From: Phycisphaerae bacterium
GTDB lineage: Bacteria > Planctomycetota > Phycisphaerae > UBA1845
Direction: 5' to 3'
DNA length: 24,683 nucleotides
Assembly (NCBI GenBank): GCA_029260155.1
Contig: JAJDDU010000213.1
Coordinates: 1 to 24,683, forward strand
Shown here: positions 8,628 to 16,374 of the stretch, piece after piece
Layout of the letters: the number at the start of each line of letters is the position of its first letter
How positions within the stretch are numbered: the stretch's first letter is position 1
The notes under the pieces: generated by a model
The model's database searches: none
Seen by the model: only the letters and a program-made list of their open reading frames with translations
What the model was told of the DNA's origin: nothing
Translations under genes and position numbers: made by a program

Positions 8628-8656
8628 TTGGGAAAAAACACGAAATCGGCTAAACT
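8628..8656 (+). promoter_or_regulatory. Candidate promoter for the ECF sigma/kinase pair
   Basis: TTGGGA (8628-8633), exactly 17 bases, then TAAACT (8651-8656), about 40 bases before the TTG start of the sigma gene. The match is 4 of 6 at each hexamer. An AT-rich run (GGGAAAAAACACG) fills the spacer. Confidence 0.35.
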
Positions 8657-8695
8657 TGGAGTCTTCAAGCGGTTAGGGCATGGTCGGAGCCGAGA

Positions 8696-9319
8696 TTGGC
8701 AGCGGATGAGAACAGTCTTCTGGAGTTGGCCGTTTCGGGCGATGATGCTGCACTCTCCGAGATTCTACGCGTCAGCGATGCCGAGTTGCGGTCGCGTCTC
8801 TCCGGCCAGATCGGTCGGAGGTATCGATCCGCACTGAGCGTCGCCGATGTGCTCCAGGTGACGTACATGGAGGCGTTTCTGCGGATCGGCCGCTTCCGAC
8901 CCGCCGGAAACGGGGCCTTCCGCAACTGGCTCACCAAAATCGCGGAGAGCAACCTCAAGAACGCAATTCGCGACCTCAACCGCATGAAACGCCCGCCACG
9001 CGACCGCCAATTCGCCCTAACGCACGACGGTGACTCACATGTCGCACTCCTGAACACATTGGCCGGCTCGCAATCGAGCCCAAGCCGCCAGGCGTCCCGG
9101 ACGGAGATACAGACGGCCATCGAAAGCGCGATGGGATTACTGCCGGCCGACTACCGCACGGTCGTTCAGGCGTTTGACATCGAAGGGAAGACCGCCCAGC
9201 AAATCGGGCGGGAAATAGGCCGTTCGCCGGGAGCGGTATACATGATCAAGACCCGCGCCCACGTGCGACTCGCCGAGATTCTGGGAGATTCTACGCAGTT
9301 TTTCAGCCGCGACGCGTGA
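8696..9319 (+). CDS. ECF-type RNA polymerase sigma factor
   Basis: 207 aa from a TTG at 8696. No ATG or GTG occurs in frame between the upstream stop (8651) and this TTG, and GGAG (8686-8689) lies six bases before it. Region 2 covers about residues 30-100 (RYRSALSVADVLQVTYMEAF, core-polymerase binding and -10 recognition). Region 4 covers about 145-195 (LLPADYRTVVQAFDIEGKT, then the helix-turn-helix AQQIGREIGRSPGAVYMIKT for -35 recognition). Regions 1.1 and 3 are absent, as in ECF factors. The layout is like the planctomycete ECF groups found next to protein kinases. No anti-sigma factor is adjacent; the kinase 42 bases downstream is the likely partner or regulator (inference). Its target promoters are unknown. 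Confidence 0.9.
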   Translation: MAADENSLLELAVSGDDAALSEILRVSDAELRSRLSGQIGRRYRSALSVADVLQVTYMEAFLRIGRFRPAGNGAFRNWLTKIAESNLKNAIRDLNRMKRPPRDRQFALTHDGDSHVALLNTLAGSQSSPSRQASRTEIQTAIESAMGLLPADYRTVVQAFDIEGKTAQQIGREIGRSPGAVYMIKTRAHVRLAEILGDSTQFFSRDA

Positions 9320-9361
9320 ACAACCCACCGTCGACGGTGCTGTGGAGGTTGGAGTCCTTGA

Positions 9362-11959
9362 ATGCGAGATGAAACCGACTATTCCACGGCGAACGAAGAT
9401 GCGGACCACCTCATCAACCACGCCCGGTGGCAAACACGGTCCGCTCAGCGGCTACGGCAACTCGCATTGCCGGAAGACCTCCCAACCGATCTGTTCCCCG
9501 GCTACACGGTTGTGGCCAACGTCAGCAGCGGCGGGCAGGGAGCGATCTATGAAGCCATCGAACACACGACGCATCGACGCGTCGCCATCAAGGTCGCGAA
9601 GTCTGGCCCGTTCATCGGGCCATCCGAACGAATAAGGTTCGACCGGGAAATCCGAATCCTCGGCCGATTGCAACACCCAAACATCGTCACGATACACACC
9701 AGCGGGACGACCGAGCGGCACCGCTACTTCGTCATGGACTTCATCGAGGGGAAGTCGCTTGACGAATTCGTGCAGGACGAGGACCTGACCGTCAAAGAGA
9801 CGCTGGCGCTGTTTCTCAAGATCGCCGGTGCGATCGACGCGGCGCACGCGCGTGGCGTGACCCATCGCGACCTAAAACCCGCCAACATCCGCATCGACGC
9901 ACACGGGCAACCGCACGTGCTGGACTTTGGTCTCGCGAAATCAGGTGATGACCGAGAAGAGGGACAGAGAGTGACGATGACCGGGCAGTTCGTCGGGTCG
10001 TTGCAATGGGCCGCTCCCGAACAACTTCAAGACGATCCCGACACCGTCGGCTTGCAAACCGACGTGCATGGGCTCGGACTCGTTCTGTACTTCATGCTGG
10101 CACGATCGTTGCCGTACGACCGATTCGGCATGACACGGGAGTTAGTGAACCAAATCCTCGAGGGCGAGCACGCGCCGCCAAGTCGGTATCGAAACGACAT
10201 TGATGACGACCTCGACACAATCGTTCTGAAATGCCTGCAAGTAGCGCCGGATCGACGCTATCCAATCGCCGGCGAGGTCGTGCGCGACATCGAGCGATAC
10301 CTGGCCGGCCAACCGATCGAGGCTAAGCGGGACAACACGGGCTATCTGTTGCTCAAGACCGTGCGCCGCCACCGCACCGTCGCGCTGTTCGTTTCGGCCA
10401 TGTGCGTGCTTGGCGTGGGCTATGCGGCAACTGTTTCGGTTCTTTACGAGCGATCCGTTCGTTCGGAACGGGTTGCGCAGCAGCGAACGGCGGCAGCTCA
10501 AAACCAATACCGCCTCGCGCGAGAATCGCTGGAGTTTCTGATCAACGATGTCCTCGAACAACTCGATGAGATTCCCGGAACCAGTCATGCAAAGCGGAAG
10601 TTGCTCCGCGGCGCTTACGACCGCCTCAGGCCATTGGCGAGCGAGCATGGTGACGATCCGGCTTTTCGGATCGACCTGATCCACACCCACCACCAACTCG
10701 GAAATCTCGCTGTGAAACTCTCTAACTACGGCGAAGCTCAACGGCATTTTGAATCGGAAATGCGCCTCAGAGAGGAGCAGGCCGGCGCGGAAGCGGGGTT
10801 GCCCCATGACCCGTCCGAGCTCGCCATCAACCACGTGGTGCTTGGCGATCTCGCGCAACGACGAGGCGACATCGAATCGTGCGTGTTCCACTACCGAACG
10901 GCCCTCACTATCGACGAAGGACTCGTCAATGATGAGCCGGGAAACGCGCGCTTCCGGGACAACCTCGGCTGGAGCTACGATCGATTGGGGGCACTGTCAT
11001 TTCAGCGATACGAGAACGGCCCTGCCCAAGAATACTATCGAAAGCGACTGGCCATCGCCAAGACTCTGGCTGCTGACGAGCCGGACAATACCGTCCGCCT
11101 GCAAGGGCTGGCGTCAGCCTACGGCCGATTAGGTGAGCTGGCGGCGCGTGACCGTGATTGGCAGCTGGCCGCGCAAAACCAGGAGCGAGCGATCACCGCC
11201 GTGAGGCGAATTCTCGCCCTCGATCCCGCCGACCACAACGCCATGGACTTTCAGGTGAGGAATCTCTGCACCCTTTCGTACTACATGATGGAGGTGGATC
11301 CCCATTCACGCACGACCGGTATCCTCTCTGAAGCCGAAGAGCTTGCAAACTCACTGGTCCAACGCGCGCCGGAATTACCGCAGAGCCACTGGGTACACAC
11401 CAAGGTCCATGCTGAGACGATGGTAGCCGCAATGAAACACGGAGATGTCCTACTGGCTGCGGAACACGCCCTTGAGGCATTGGGATCGCTCGCGAACTTC
11501 GAACGACTCGCCCCGACGGATAACGAAGTGATCTACATCCGCAGCCTGGCGTACCGATGCCTCTCCCGTGCAAGCAGCGCCGATGGGGACGACGAAACCG
11601 CCCAGGAACAATTCGAGCGCACGTTGAGCACGCTTGATCTGGCGTTCGATGCAGAGATCGACTCTGTCAAGCTGCGCATGCTCCATCTGGACCTGCTTCA
11701 ACGTTGGCAACGCGAAAGCTCGCAGACGATGACGGTCGAGATCAAGGCCACGGTCGACCGCATGACCGAACTTCCAGGTGGCAACCAGCCGAGGGTGTCA
11801 ATGTGTGCGGGAATGGCGTACGCCTCAATCGGTGAACACGAACGAGCGGTGCAACTGCTAACTCACGCCAAAGAAACGACCGAAAACTCGGGGCATTCGT
11901 TTCGAGCCGATGCCGCGCTGGCCCTCGAACGGTCCAAGGACGAAATCGCCAACCGCTGA
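9362..11959 (+). CDS. Membrane Ser/Thr protein kinase with extracytoplasmic TPR region
   Basis: 865 aa. ATG 9362 has GGAG (9351-9354) seven bases upstream and lies 42 bases after the sigma-factor stop, so the two are probably one operon. The Hanks-type kinase domain occupies about residues 48-315: Gly-rich loop VSSGGQGAIYEA, VAIK (K77), helix-C Glu (E96), HRDLKPANI (D170), DFG (188-190), and WAAPEQ in the P+1 loop. All catalytic residues are present. A single transmembrane helix follows at about 339-361 (TVALFVSAMCVLGVGYAATVSV). The remaining ~500 residues are helical and contain TPR-like units (for example HHQLGNLAVKLSNYGEAQRHF, LGWSYDRLGALSFQRYENGPA, ASAYGRLGELAARDRDWQLAA). Likely role: phosphorylation signalling that controls the adjacent sigma factor, with the TPR part sensing or scaffolding. 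The pairing is a common planctomycete arrangement; the functional link here is inferred. Confidence 0.94.
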   Translation: MRDETDYSTANEDADHLINHARWQTRSAQRLRQLALPEDLPTDLFPGYTVVANVSSGGQGAIYEAIEHTTHRRVAIKVAKSGPFIGPSERIRFDREIRILGRLQHPNIVTIHTSGTTERHRYFVMDFIEGKSLDEFVQDEDLTVKETLALFLKIAGAIDAAHARGVTHRDLKPANIRIDAHGQPHVLDFGLAKSGDDREEGQRVTMTGQFVGSLQWAAPEQLQDDPDTVGLQTDVHGLGLVLYFMLARSLPYDRFGMTRELVNQILEGEHAPPSRYRNDIDDDLDTIVLKCLQVAPDRRYPIAGEVVRDIERYLAGQPIEAKRDNTGYLLLKTVRRHRTVALFVSAMCVLGVGYAATVSVLYERSVRSERVAQQRTAAAQNQYRLARESLEFLINDVLEQLDEIPGTSHAKRKLLRGAYDRLRPLASEHGDDPAFRIDLIHTHHQLGNLAVKLSNYGEAQRHFESEMRLREEQAGAEAGLPHDPSELAINHVVLGDLAQRRGDIESCVFHYRTALTIDEGLVNDEPGNARFRDNLGWSYDRLGALSFQRYENGPAQEYYRKRLAIAKTLAADEPDNTVRLQGLASAYGRLGELAARDRDWQLAAQNQERAITAVRRILALDPADHNAMDFQVRNLCTLSYYMMEVDPHSRTTGILSEAEELANSLVQRAPELPQSHWVHTKVHAETMVAAMKHGDVLLAAEHALEALGSLANFERLAPTDNEVIYIRSLAYRCLSRASSADGDDETAQEQFERTLSTLDLAFDAEIDSVKLRMLHLDLLQRWQRESSQTMTVEIKATVDRMTELPGGNQPRVSMCAGMAYASIGEHERAVQLLTHAKETTENSGHSFRADAALALERSKDEIANR

Positions 11960-12399
11960 CGCCCGACGCCCAGTGAACGCGATGAGGACTCTGAACCGCA
12001 CGCGACCGATCTTGCGTCGACCGATGGGTATTCGCGCATACAAAAAGGCGAGACCGCGCGAACGCGACGGCCTCGCCGTTTGAGCCATTCAGACCGGCGT
12101 GACGCGAGCATCCCGCGCACACCGAATTCCCTTCGACCCTCGTCAAATGTCGGTGCCTCGTGGCACCGGATCGACTCGATCCGCAGGACGACGGCGGAAA
12201 GACTCAGGATAATCATCCTCAGCCTTCCTCGACAACCGGCAGCAACACCCCGCATGGCCGCAATGCGACCCGCAGGACATCGTACCAGAACTCGCTACCG
12301 TCGAGCCAACGCCCGACGACCCGCCGGACGCTCAGGCACAATCACGTCACCCTATTCGAAGCACGCCGGTTGCGTGCCCAAACGGGTTGGCGCAACGCC
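11960..12399. other. Intergenic region between convergent genes, rich in hairpins
   Basis: No convincing gene. It holds the terminator at 12043-12081, the perfect hairpin CGGTGCC-TCGT-GGCACCG (12151-12168), a near-palindrome GGATCGACTCGATCC right after it, and an 8-bp hairpin with one mismatch, CTCAGGAT-AATC-ATCCTCAG (12203-12222). If the minus-strand mini-genes are transcribed to the terminator, these form a structured 3' untranslated region of about 320 nt. Confidence 0.5.
12043..12081 (-). terminator. Intrinsic terminator for the minus-strand mini-genes, possibly bidirectional
   Basis: On the minus strand GGCGAG pairs with CTCGCC (12072-12077 with 12047-12052) around an inner CGCG-loop-CGCG stem, directly followed by TTTTT (complement of the A-run 12042-12046). 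This is the best intrinsic-terminator match in the window. On the plus strand the same stem is followed by GTTT and may also end the kinase transcript. Confidence 0.6.
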
Positions 12400-12624
12400 C
12401 TAGCCGGTCAGACCCGGAATCAGAGTCGTCAGATCCAGGCCACCCAGGATGTTGCCGAGGCCGGTCGTGGGCTCAAGCGCCGCACCAATCGCACGGCCGA
12501 AACCGACCGGGATGTTGATGAGCGTCTGACGCCACAATTCGCCAAATCCTCCACCACAACCACCGAACTGCAGCAACATGCCGCTTGTCATCACCATGAA
12601 CAAGCTCTTCTTGGTTCTAAACAT
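12400..12624 (-). CDS. Small exported lipoprotein-like protein (74 aa)
   Basis: 74 aa from ATG 12624, with GGAG nine bases upstream on the minus strand (AGAGGAGACTAAACAG then ATG). N terminus MFRTKKSLFMVMTSGMLLQFGGCGGGF: a positively charged start, a hydrophobic stretch, and a Cys after F-G-G, a lipobox-like site with Phe at -3 instead of Leu. The remaining ~48 residues (LWRQTLINIPVGFGRAIGAA, then a Gly/Leu/Thr-rich tail) have no domain I recognise. Second of two tandem mini-genes of the same design, 111 bp after the first, upstream of the terminator at 12043-12081. Function unknown. Confidence 0.7.
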   Translation of the reverse strand: MFRTKKSLFMVMTSGMLLQFGGCGGGFGELWRQTLINIPVGFGRAIGAALEPTTGLGNILGGLDLTTLIPGLTG

Positions 12625-12735
12625 CTGTTTAGTCTCCTCTAAAAAACCCAGCGAAACCGCTGTACGCCGCGACTCCAAACCGGCCATCCGGGCCTCACGG
12701 AGTCCTTCTACTACAATACCATTATCAAGAGCGTC

Positions 12736-12951
12736 TCACAGCCCACTACCGGAGCCTCTGCCCCCTTCCGGGAACAGATCCAACTCCGGGAACGCGCTGT
12801 TGTCACCCGCGAACTCCGTCGCAGTATAGCTCGCGCCAAACCGCAGCAGATTGTCCGCATTGAACCCGAGACAACCGCTAAAACCCAAAAGCATCGCCCC
12901 ACTACACGTCAGGGACAAAACCAACTTCTCACGCCACAGAACGTTTCTCAT
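12736..12951 (-). CDS. Small exported lipoprotein-like protein (71 aa)
   Basis: 71 aa from ATG 12951, with GAGGAGA seven bases upstream on the minus strand. N terminus MRNVLWREKLVLSLTCSGAMLLGFSGC ends in a lipobox-like F-S-G-C; the mature part (LGFNADNLLRFGASYTATEF) is short and ends in a Gly/Ser tail (GGRGSGSGL). Same plan as the gene at 12400-12624: MLL, two residues, (S/G)GC, then a short tail. The two are probably related and co-transcribed. No known domain. Confidence 0.7.
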   Translation of the reverse strand: MRNVLWREKLVLSLTCSGAMLLGFSGCLGFNADNLLRFGASYTATEFAGDNSAFPELDLFPEGGRGSGSGL

Positions 12952-13628
12952 GTGCCACTCTCCTCGCGACCTCACGCCCCGCTCGACTCGAAGAGCCGAA
13001 TCGCACCGGCAACTGGCCGCAGCTGGAAAATATCCAAGACCGCGGGTTCGCAGCCAAACACTGCGGATGCGCCACGGTCGCATGGAAACTCGATTCTAGT
13101 GTAACTTACTGCTTCTCTGCGATCGGAATCCGCTCCATCGGGTTCGTGCCGCCGCGGTCCTGGCCGTATCAACCGCCGTTCGCGGCGGGCTGCCGACTCC
13201 ATCGAGCGATTGCTTAACTCAGCAAACCACAAGTGGCGTCACACGACAGCCGTCTGCACCTCCCTGATGTTCTCATCGCTGTCGCACCCCGCGTGTTGCC
13301 TTGCGAGTAATTAACGGCAGCGGTCTCAGAGATTCACACGTTCCGCTCGTGCTCTCCAGCGCGCGCCAACGCAAGGAAAGCTGGAACATGTTCGCCCTTA
13401 TCGGGTCACCCGCCTTCCGGGCATTAGAGAATCACGGCGGAAACTCGATTTTCGAGCCACATCCGGAATCCCGTCCGAGTCCAGGCTACACAACATGGCG
13501 TCGACTGCAGGCACAACCTACACGCCGACCCCGTCAGGGGCGGAAGGCTCTCACAGCCGAAGGTGTTTGTCAAGGACGGAATCTGGCGAATTGCACAATT
13601 TGTCGGGCAGACAGAACACCAATATTCG

Positions 13629-13637
13629 TGGTATCAT
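13629..13637 (+). promoter_or_regulatory. Extended -10 promoter candidate for rho
   Basis: TGGTATCAT: TATCAT (13632-13637) preceded by TG with one base between. The -35 region is weak. Start of transcription near 13644 would give a leader of about 210 nt, beginning with the hairpin at 13654-13680. Confidence 0.35.
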
Positions 13638-13653
13638 GGCGAGCGTGTCGTGC

Positions 13654-13680
13654 GCTAGGCGCGGTTTCGATCGCGCCAGC
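13654..13680 (+). promoter_or_regulatory. Hairpin in the rho leader
   Basis: GCT-A-GGCGCG pairs with CGCGCC-AGC: nine base pairs with a single bulged A and an 8-nt loop GTTTCGAT. A second, smaller hairpin TGGCG-GTTC-CGCCA lies at 13764-13777. Neither has a T-run, so an mRNA leader structure is more likely than a terminator. Confidence 0.4.
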
Positions 13681-13855
13681 CCAAAAGAAAGTGCCGCATC
13701 TTTGGATGCCAGCACCAATCTAACGCATTGTCGCACATAATGTTACAGAGTTTGAGGACGACCTGGCGGTTCCGCCACGCCGCCAAATGCCTGTTCCGTA
13801 ATTGGTTGTTCACAACTTGGCCGATCCGTTCGGTCCAACCGGAGGATGCTCCGTT

Positions 13856-14980
13856 TTGAAATCGACGAAACCCAACGATCGAGAAGTGATAGGTGTTTTT
13901 GAGGCCAACGAACGCGGCGGCGGGCACTTGCGCTCGCCGGAACGCAACTACGCCGTCGCCCAAAATGACGCCGTCGTCCCCCCAAGAATCGTGACCGAGT
14001 TCCGGCTAAGGGGAGGGGAGCTAATCGCGGCCGCCACTCCGCGCGAAGGCAAGAGGAATGCACCCCCCTCGATCGAGAGCATCGAAACGATCAACGATCT
14101 GCCGCCCCAGGATTGGTTTGATATCACCCCCTTCGAGGATCTTATCGCACTGGACCCGAGGGAGCGTTTTCGCTTCGAGGTTCCCGATGGCCCCATGTCC
14201 ATGCGCGTGATCGACTTGATGACGCCCATCGGACTAGGCCAACGCGCCCTCATTGTCGCGCCACCGCGAACCGGCAAGACCGTGCTGTTGCAGCAGATGG
14301 CCCACGGAATCGCCGTCAATCACCCCGACGTCCACTTGGTGGTCCTCTTGGTCGACGAACGACCCGAGGAAGTCACCGACATGCGCCGCAGTGTCAAGGG
14401 CGAAGTCGTGCACAGCAGCAACGATCACGATGTTCGCAGTCACGTGAGAATCACCCGACTCATGATCGAAGCAGCCAAACGCCGCGTCGAAAAGGGCGAA
14501 GACGTCGTCGTACTCTTGGACTCGTTGACCCGACTGGGGCGAGCCCACAACTCTCACATACGCGGGAGCGGACGCATCATGTCCGGTGGACTCGACATCC
14601 GAGCCCTCACCGAACCAAAGTCCACGTTCGGCGCCGCCCGCAACATCGAAAACGGCGGATCGTTGGCCATCATCGCCAGCGCCCTCATCGAAACCGGCAG
14701 CCGTATGGATGAGGTCATCTTCAACGAGTTCAAAGGCACCGGAAACATGGAAATCATGTTGTCGAAAAATCTGTCCAACAAACGCCTCTGGCCCGCCATC
14801 GACCTGCAGCAATCCGGCACACGAAAGGAAGAACTCCTGCTGAACGCGAAGGAGCTCGAGGTATCACACAAGATTCGCCGCGAACTCGTCGGCAGGCCGG
14901 CCGAAATGATGATGGAGACACTTCTCGAACGCATGGAGCGACACAAAGACAACGAGGCGTTTTGTGCAAACACCCGATGA
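13856..14980 (+). CDS. rho: Transcription termination factor Rho (short N terminus)
   Basis: 374 aa from TTG 13856, supported by GGAGG (13841-13845) ten bases upstream; the frame opens at 13802 but no other start has a ribosome binding site. E. coli Rho is 419 aa; the ~45-residue N-terminal helical bundle is essentially missing. Order: OB-fold RNA-binding domain (about 11-75); linker; RecA-type ATPase with Walker A APPRTGKT (135-142), DERPEEVTDM, Walker B VVVLLD (217-222), Q-loop region HNSHIRGSGRIMSGG (231-245), FGAARNIENGGSLAIIASALI, and FKGTGNMEI and SGTRKEELLL toward the C terminus. It forms a hexameric ATP-driven RNA translocase that ends transcription. Oddity: the RNP1 motif, GFGFLR in E. 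coli, reads GGGHLR (21-26), so both RNA-contacting Phe residues are gone. The ATPase part looks fully functional. Confidence 0.95.
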   Translation: MKSTKPNDREVIGVFEANERGGGHLRSPERNYAVAQNDAVVPPRIVTEFRLRGGELIAAATPREGKRNAPPSIESIETINDLPPQDWFDITPFEDLIALDPRERFRFEVPDGPMSMRVIDLMTPIGLGQRALIVAPPRTGKTVLLQQMAHGIAVNHPDVHLVVLLVDERPEEVTDMRRSVKGEVVHSSNDHDVRSHVRITRLMIEAAKRRVEKGEDVVVLLDSLTRLGRAHNSHIRGSGRIMSGGLDIRALTEPKSTFGAARNIENGGSLAIIASALIETGSRMDEVIFNEFKGTGNMEIMLSKNLSNKRLWPAIDLQQSGTRKEELLLNAKELEVSHKIRRELVGRPAEMMMETLLERMERHKDNEAFCANTR

Positions 14981-14997
14981 GTGCCTCGTTATGGCAC
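14981..14997. terminator. Hairpin directly after rho, overlapping the convergent gene's stop
   Basis: GTGCC-TCGTTAT-GGCAC begins at the base after the rho stop codon and overlaps the stop of the minus-strand gene (14989-14991). Its sequence matches the hairpin at 12152-12169 except for a 3-base loop insertion (TAT). No T-run. Confidence 0.35.
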
Positions 14998-16374
14998 CGG
15001 CCAAATGACCAGATCACCGGCCTCGCCGCCGGGTAGGAACGGTCTGGCTGCGTCGTCCTTGCGGTCTGGACCCACGCTGTAGAGCACGAACCCTTCACGC
15101 GTGCGGGCGTACACAAAAGGCCTCCCCGAATAGGGGTCGACAATCCACTGCTCTATCCCGCGAAGCTCAGCCAACGCGTCTAGCGAATCGCAGTAACGCC
15201 CCGTTTCCTTGCGGTACGCCAGCACGTTCACCAGCAAGCGCGTCCCGTGTTGAACAGCCGCCGCCCGCGTGCACTGACGTCGGGGCGTCGTCATGCCACG
15301 CACAAAAACGCGCATCATCAGGTCAGACAACCCCTCGCCCGACGCGGAGATAGCCCCCTCACCGGCCGCCGCGAGGTGATGCGCGCTGCCCGACCATTCC
15401 AACAAGCGATCGAAATACGCACTGACCTCGGCCAAGTCCTTCGTGAACCCGGTGGACACCAAGGACGCCCGCACATCCTCCCACGGGGGGGACTCACCCG
15501 AGACCAAGCTGGTTAGGTGGCGATACATCGTCGAACCGTGATCATGCACCTGCCACGACCCGTCCGCGCCATCGGACACGTACACCCTTTGCAAAATATC
15601 CCACGCCGTAAGTTTCTGAAACAAATACGCGTCCGTCATGTCCGCCAGCGGTGAATCCGCCGCCGCCAGACGCCCCGACAACGAAGCCGCCAGCGACGCT
15701 GGGTCGTCACTTCGCGACAGAGCCTGCGCCAACGCATAATACGAGCGCTCCGCAACCGTGAGCGACGTCATTTTCGCCACCATCGTCCATTCGTGTTCGA
15801 GATGGTGCGACGCCCTCAAAGTGGCCAGAGCGTTGTCGATGATCGCGCCCTTGTCACCAGCCGACCATGCCTGCCACCCCTGGGCGAGCAACCCTTCCGC
15901 AGCCTCCTCGAACACCCCCAACCCCGGCACGACCGCGCGGATCATCGCCCCATGCCAATCGGGTCCGCCCGGACCAACCGCCGCGGACTTGATTCCTAGG
16001 TAAGATCGCTCCGCTTGAGAAGCATCGCGAAACCGGCCCAACGCGCCTTCCTGTCGATCCAACCACGACCGCACCGCCGGCAAATCGTGCCACGGACCGG
16101 CACTCGCATGCTTCAACGCCGCCCGGTCCTCAATCGGCTCAATACTGGCAGCCGCCGCAATGTACGCGCGCGCGGCATTAAGCTCCGCAGCCACCGCCCG
16201 CTCGTTATTCAACCACGAAAGGTAGTCGACGTGCTCCCGCAGAGAGGGACGCGGCGCGCGCTCACGTACGTCTTCCCCAGCGGCCAGCGCACCGCCCAGA
16301 CACAGCGAAGCCACCGCCAAAACCGAAAAAAAACGGGGATTCCTACGCCGATCGTATGTTCCGCACGTGCTCAT
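14989..16374 (-). CDS. Exported protein with pseudopilin-like C-terminal domain
   Basis: 461 aa from ATG 16374, with GAGGA five bases upstream on the minus strand. The frame continues to 16473, but the signal peptide starts here (RRRNPRFFSVLAVASLCLGGALAAG). The body (about 40-370) is mostly helical, rich in Ala, Leu and Glu, with no family I recognise. The last ~75 residues (YRKETGRYCDSLDALAEL, WIVDPYSGRPFVYARTREGF, VLYSVGPDRKDDAA) match the planctomycete pattern seen at the C termini of type II secretion pseudopilin-like proteins, where a folded strand pair carries a DP(Y/F)SG(R/Q)PF motif. An N-terminal prepilin methylation motif is not evident, so it is not a classical pilin. Periplasmic or surface location is likely; function unknown. 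Convergent with rho, with only 8 bases between the stops. Confidence 0.82.
   Translation of the reverse strand: MSTCGTYDRRRNPRFFSVLAVASLCLGGALAAGEDVRERAPRPSLREHVDYLSWLNNERAVAAELNAARAYIAAAASIEPIEDRAALKHASAGPWHDLPAVRSWLDRQEGALGRFRDASQAERSYLGIKSAAVGPGGPDWHGAMIRAVVPGLGVFEEAAEGLLAQGWQAWSAGDKGAIIDNALATLRASHHLEHEWTMVAKMTSLTVAERSYYALAQALSRSDDPASLAASLSGRLAAADSPLADMTDAYLFQKLTAWDILQRVYVSDGADGSWQVHDHGSTMYRHLTSLVSGESPPWEDVRASLVSTGFTKDLAEVSAYFDRLLEWSGSAHHLAAAGEGAISASGEGLSDLMMRVFVRGMTTPRRQCTRAAAVQHGTRLLVNVLAYRKETGRYCDSLDALAELRGIEQWIVDPYSGRPFVYARTREGFVLYSVGPDRKDDAARPFLPGGEAGDLVIWPVP

Larger units (their letters stand above)
12952..13855. other. 900-bp region without a supported gene; holds the rho leader
   Basis: Open frames here (for example 13301-13723 plus and 13655-13963 minus) have no ribosome binding site, no hydrophobic pattern and no family resemblance, so I do not call them. 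Visible elements: a TAGAAT -10-like box for the minus-strand mini-genes (minus strand of 13093-13098, no good -35), a perfect 6-bp hairpin CCGCCG-TTCG-CGGCGG at 13173-13188, the palindrome GAACATGTTC at 13384-13393, and from about 13630 the probable promoter and leader of rho. An RNA gene cannot be excluded, but I recognise none of the conserved cores of RNase P, SRP, tmRNA or 6S RNA. Confidence 0.5.

Noticed and set aside
8680..8709. Short ATG frame (9 codons) overlapping the sigma-factor start
   Set aside because: It could be a leader peptide, but it lacks its own ribosome binding site and is too short to judge.
12160..12642. Plus-strand frame (160 aa) across the mini-gene region
   Set aside because: Gln/Arg/Thr-rich shadow translation with no start signal; the minus-strand mini-genes have clear ribosome binding sites and signal sequences.
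13384..13393. Palindrome GAACATGTTC as a LexA (SOS) box
   Set aside because: The GAAC/GTTC half-sites are two bases apart instead of four, and no gene starts nearby.
13301..13723. Plus-strand frame (140 aa) upstream of rho
   Set aside because: No ribosome binding site at the start, low-complexity Arg/Pro/Ser composition, and it runs through the rho promoter and leader hairpin.
13655..13963. Minus-strand frame (102 aa) overlapping the rho start
   Set aside because: No ribosome binding site, and it overlaps the rho leader and coding sequence; no recognisable fold or family.
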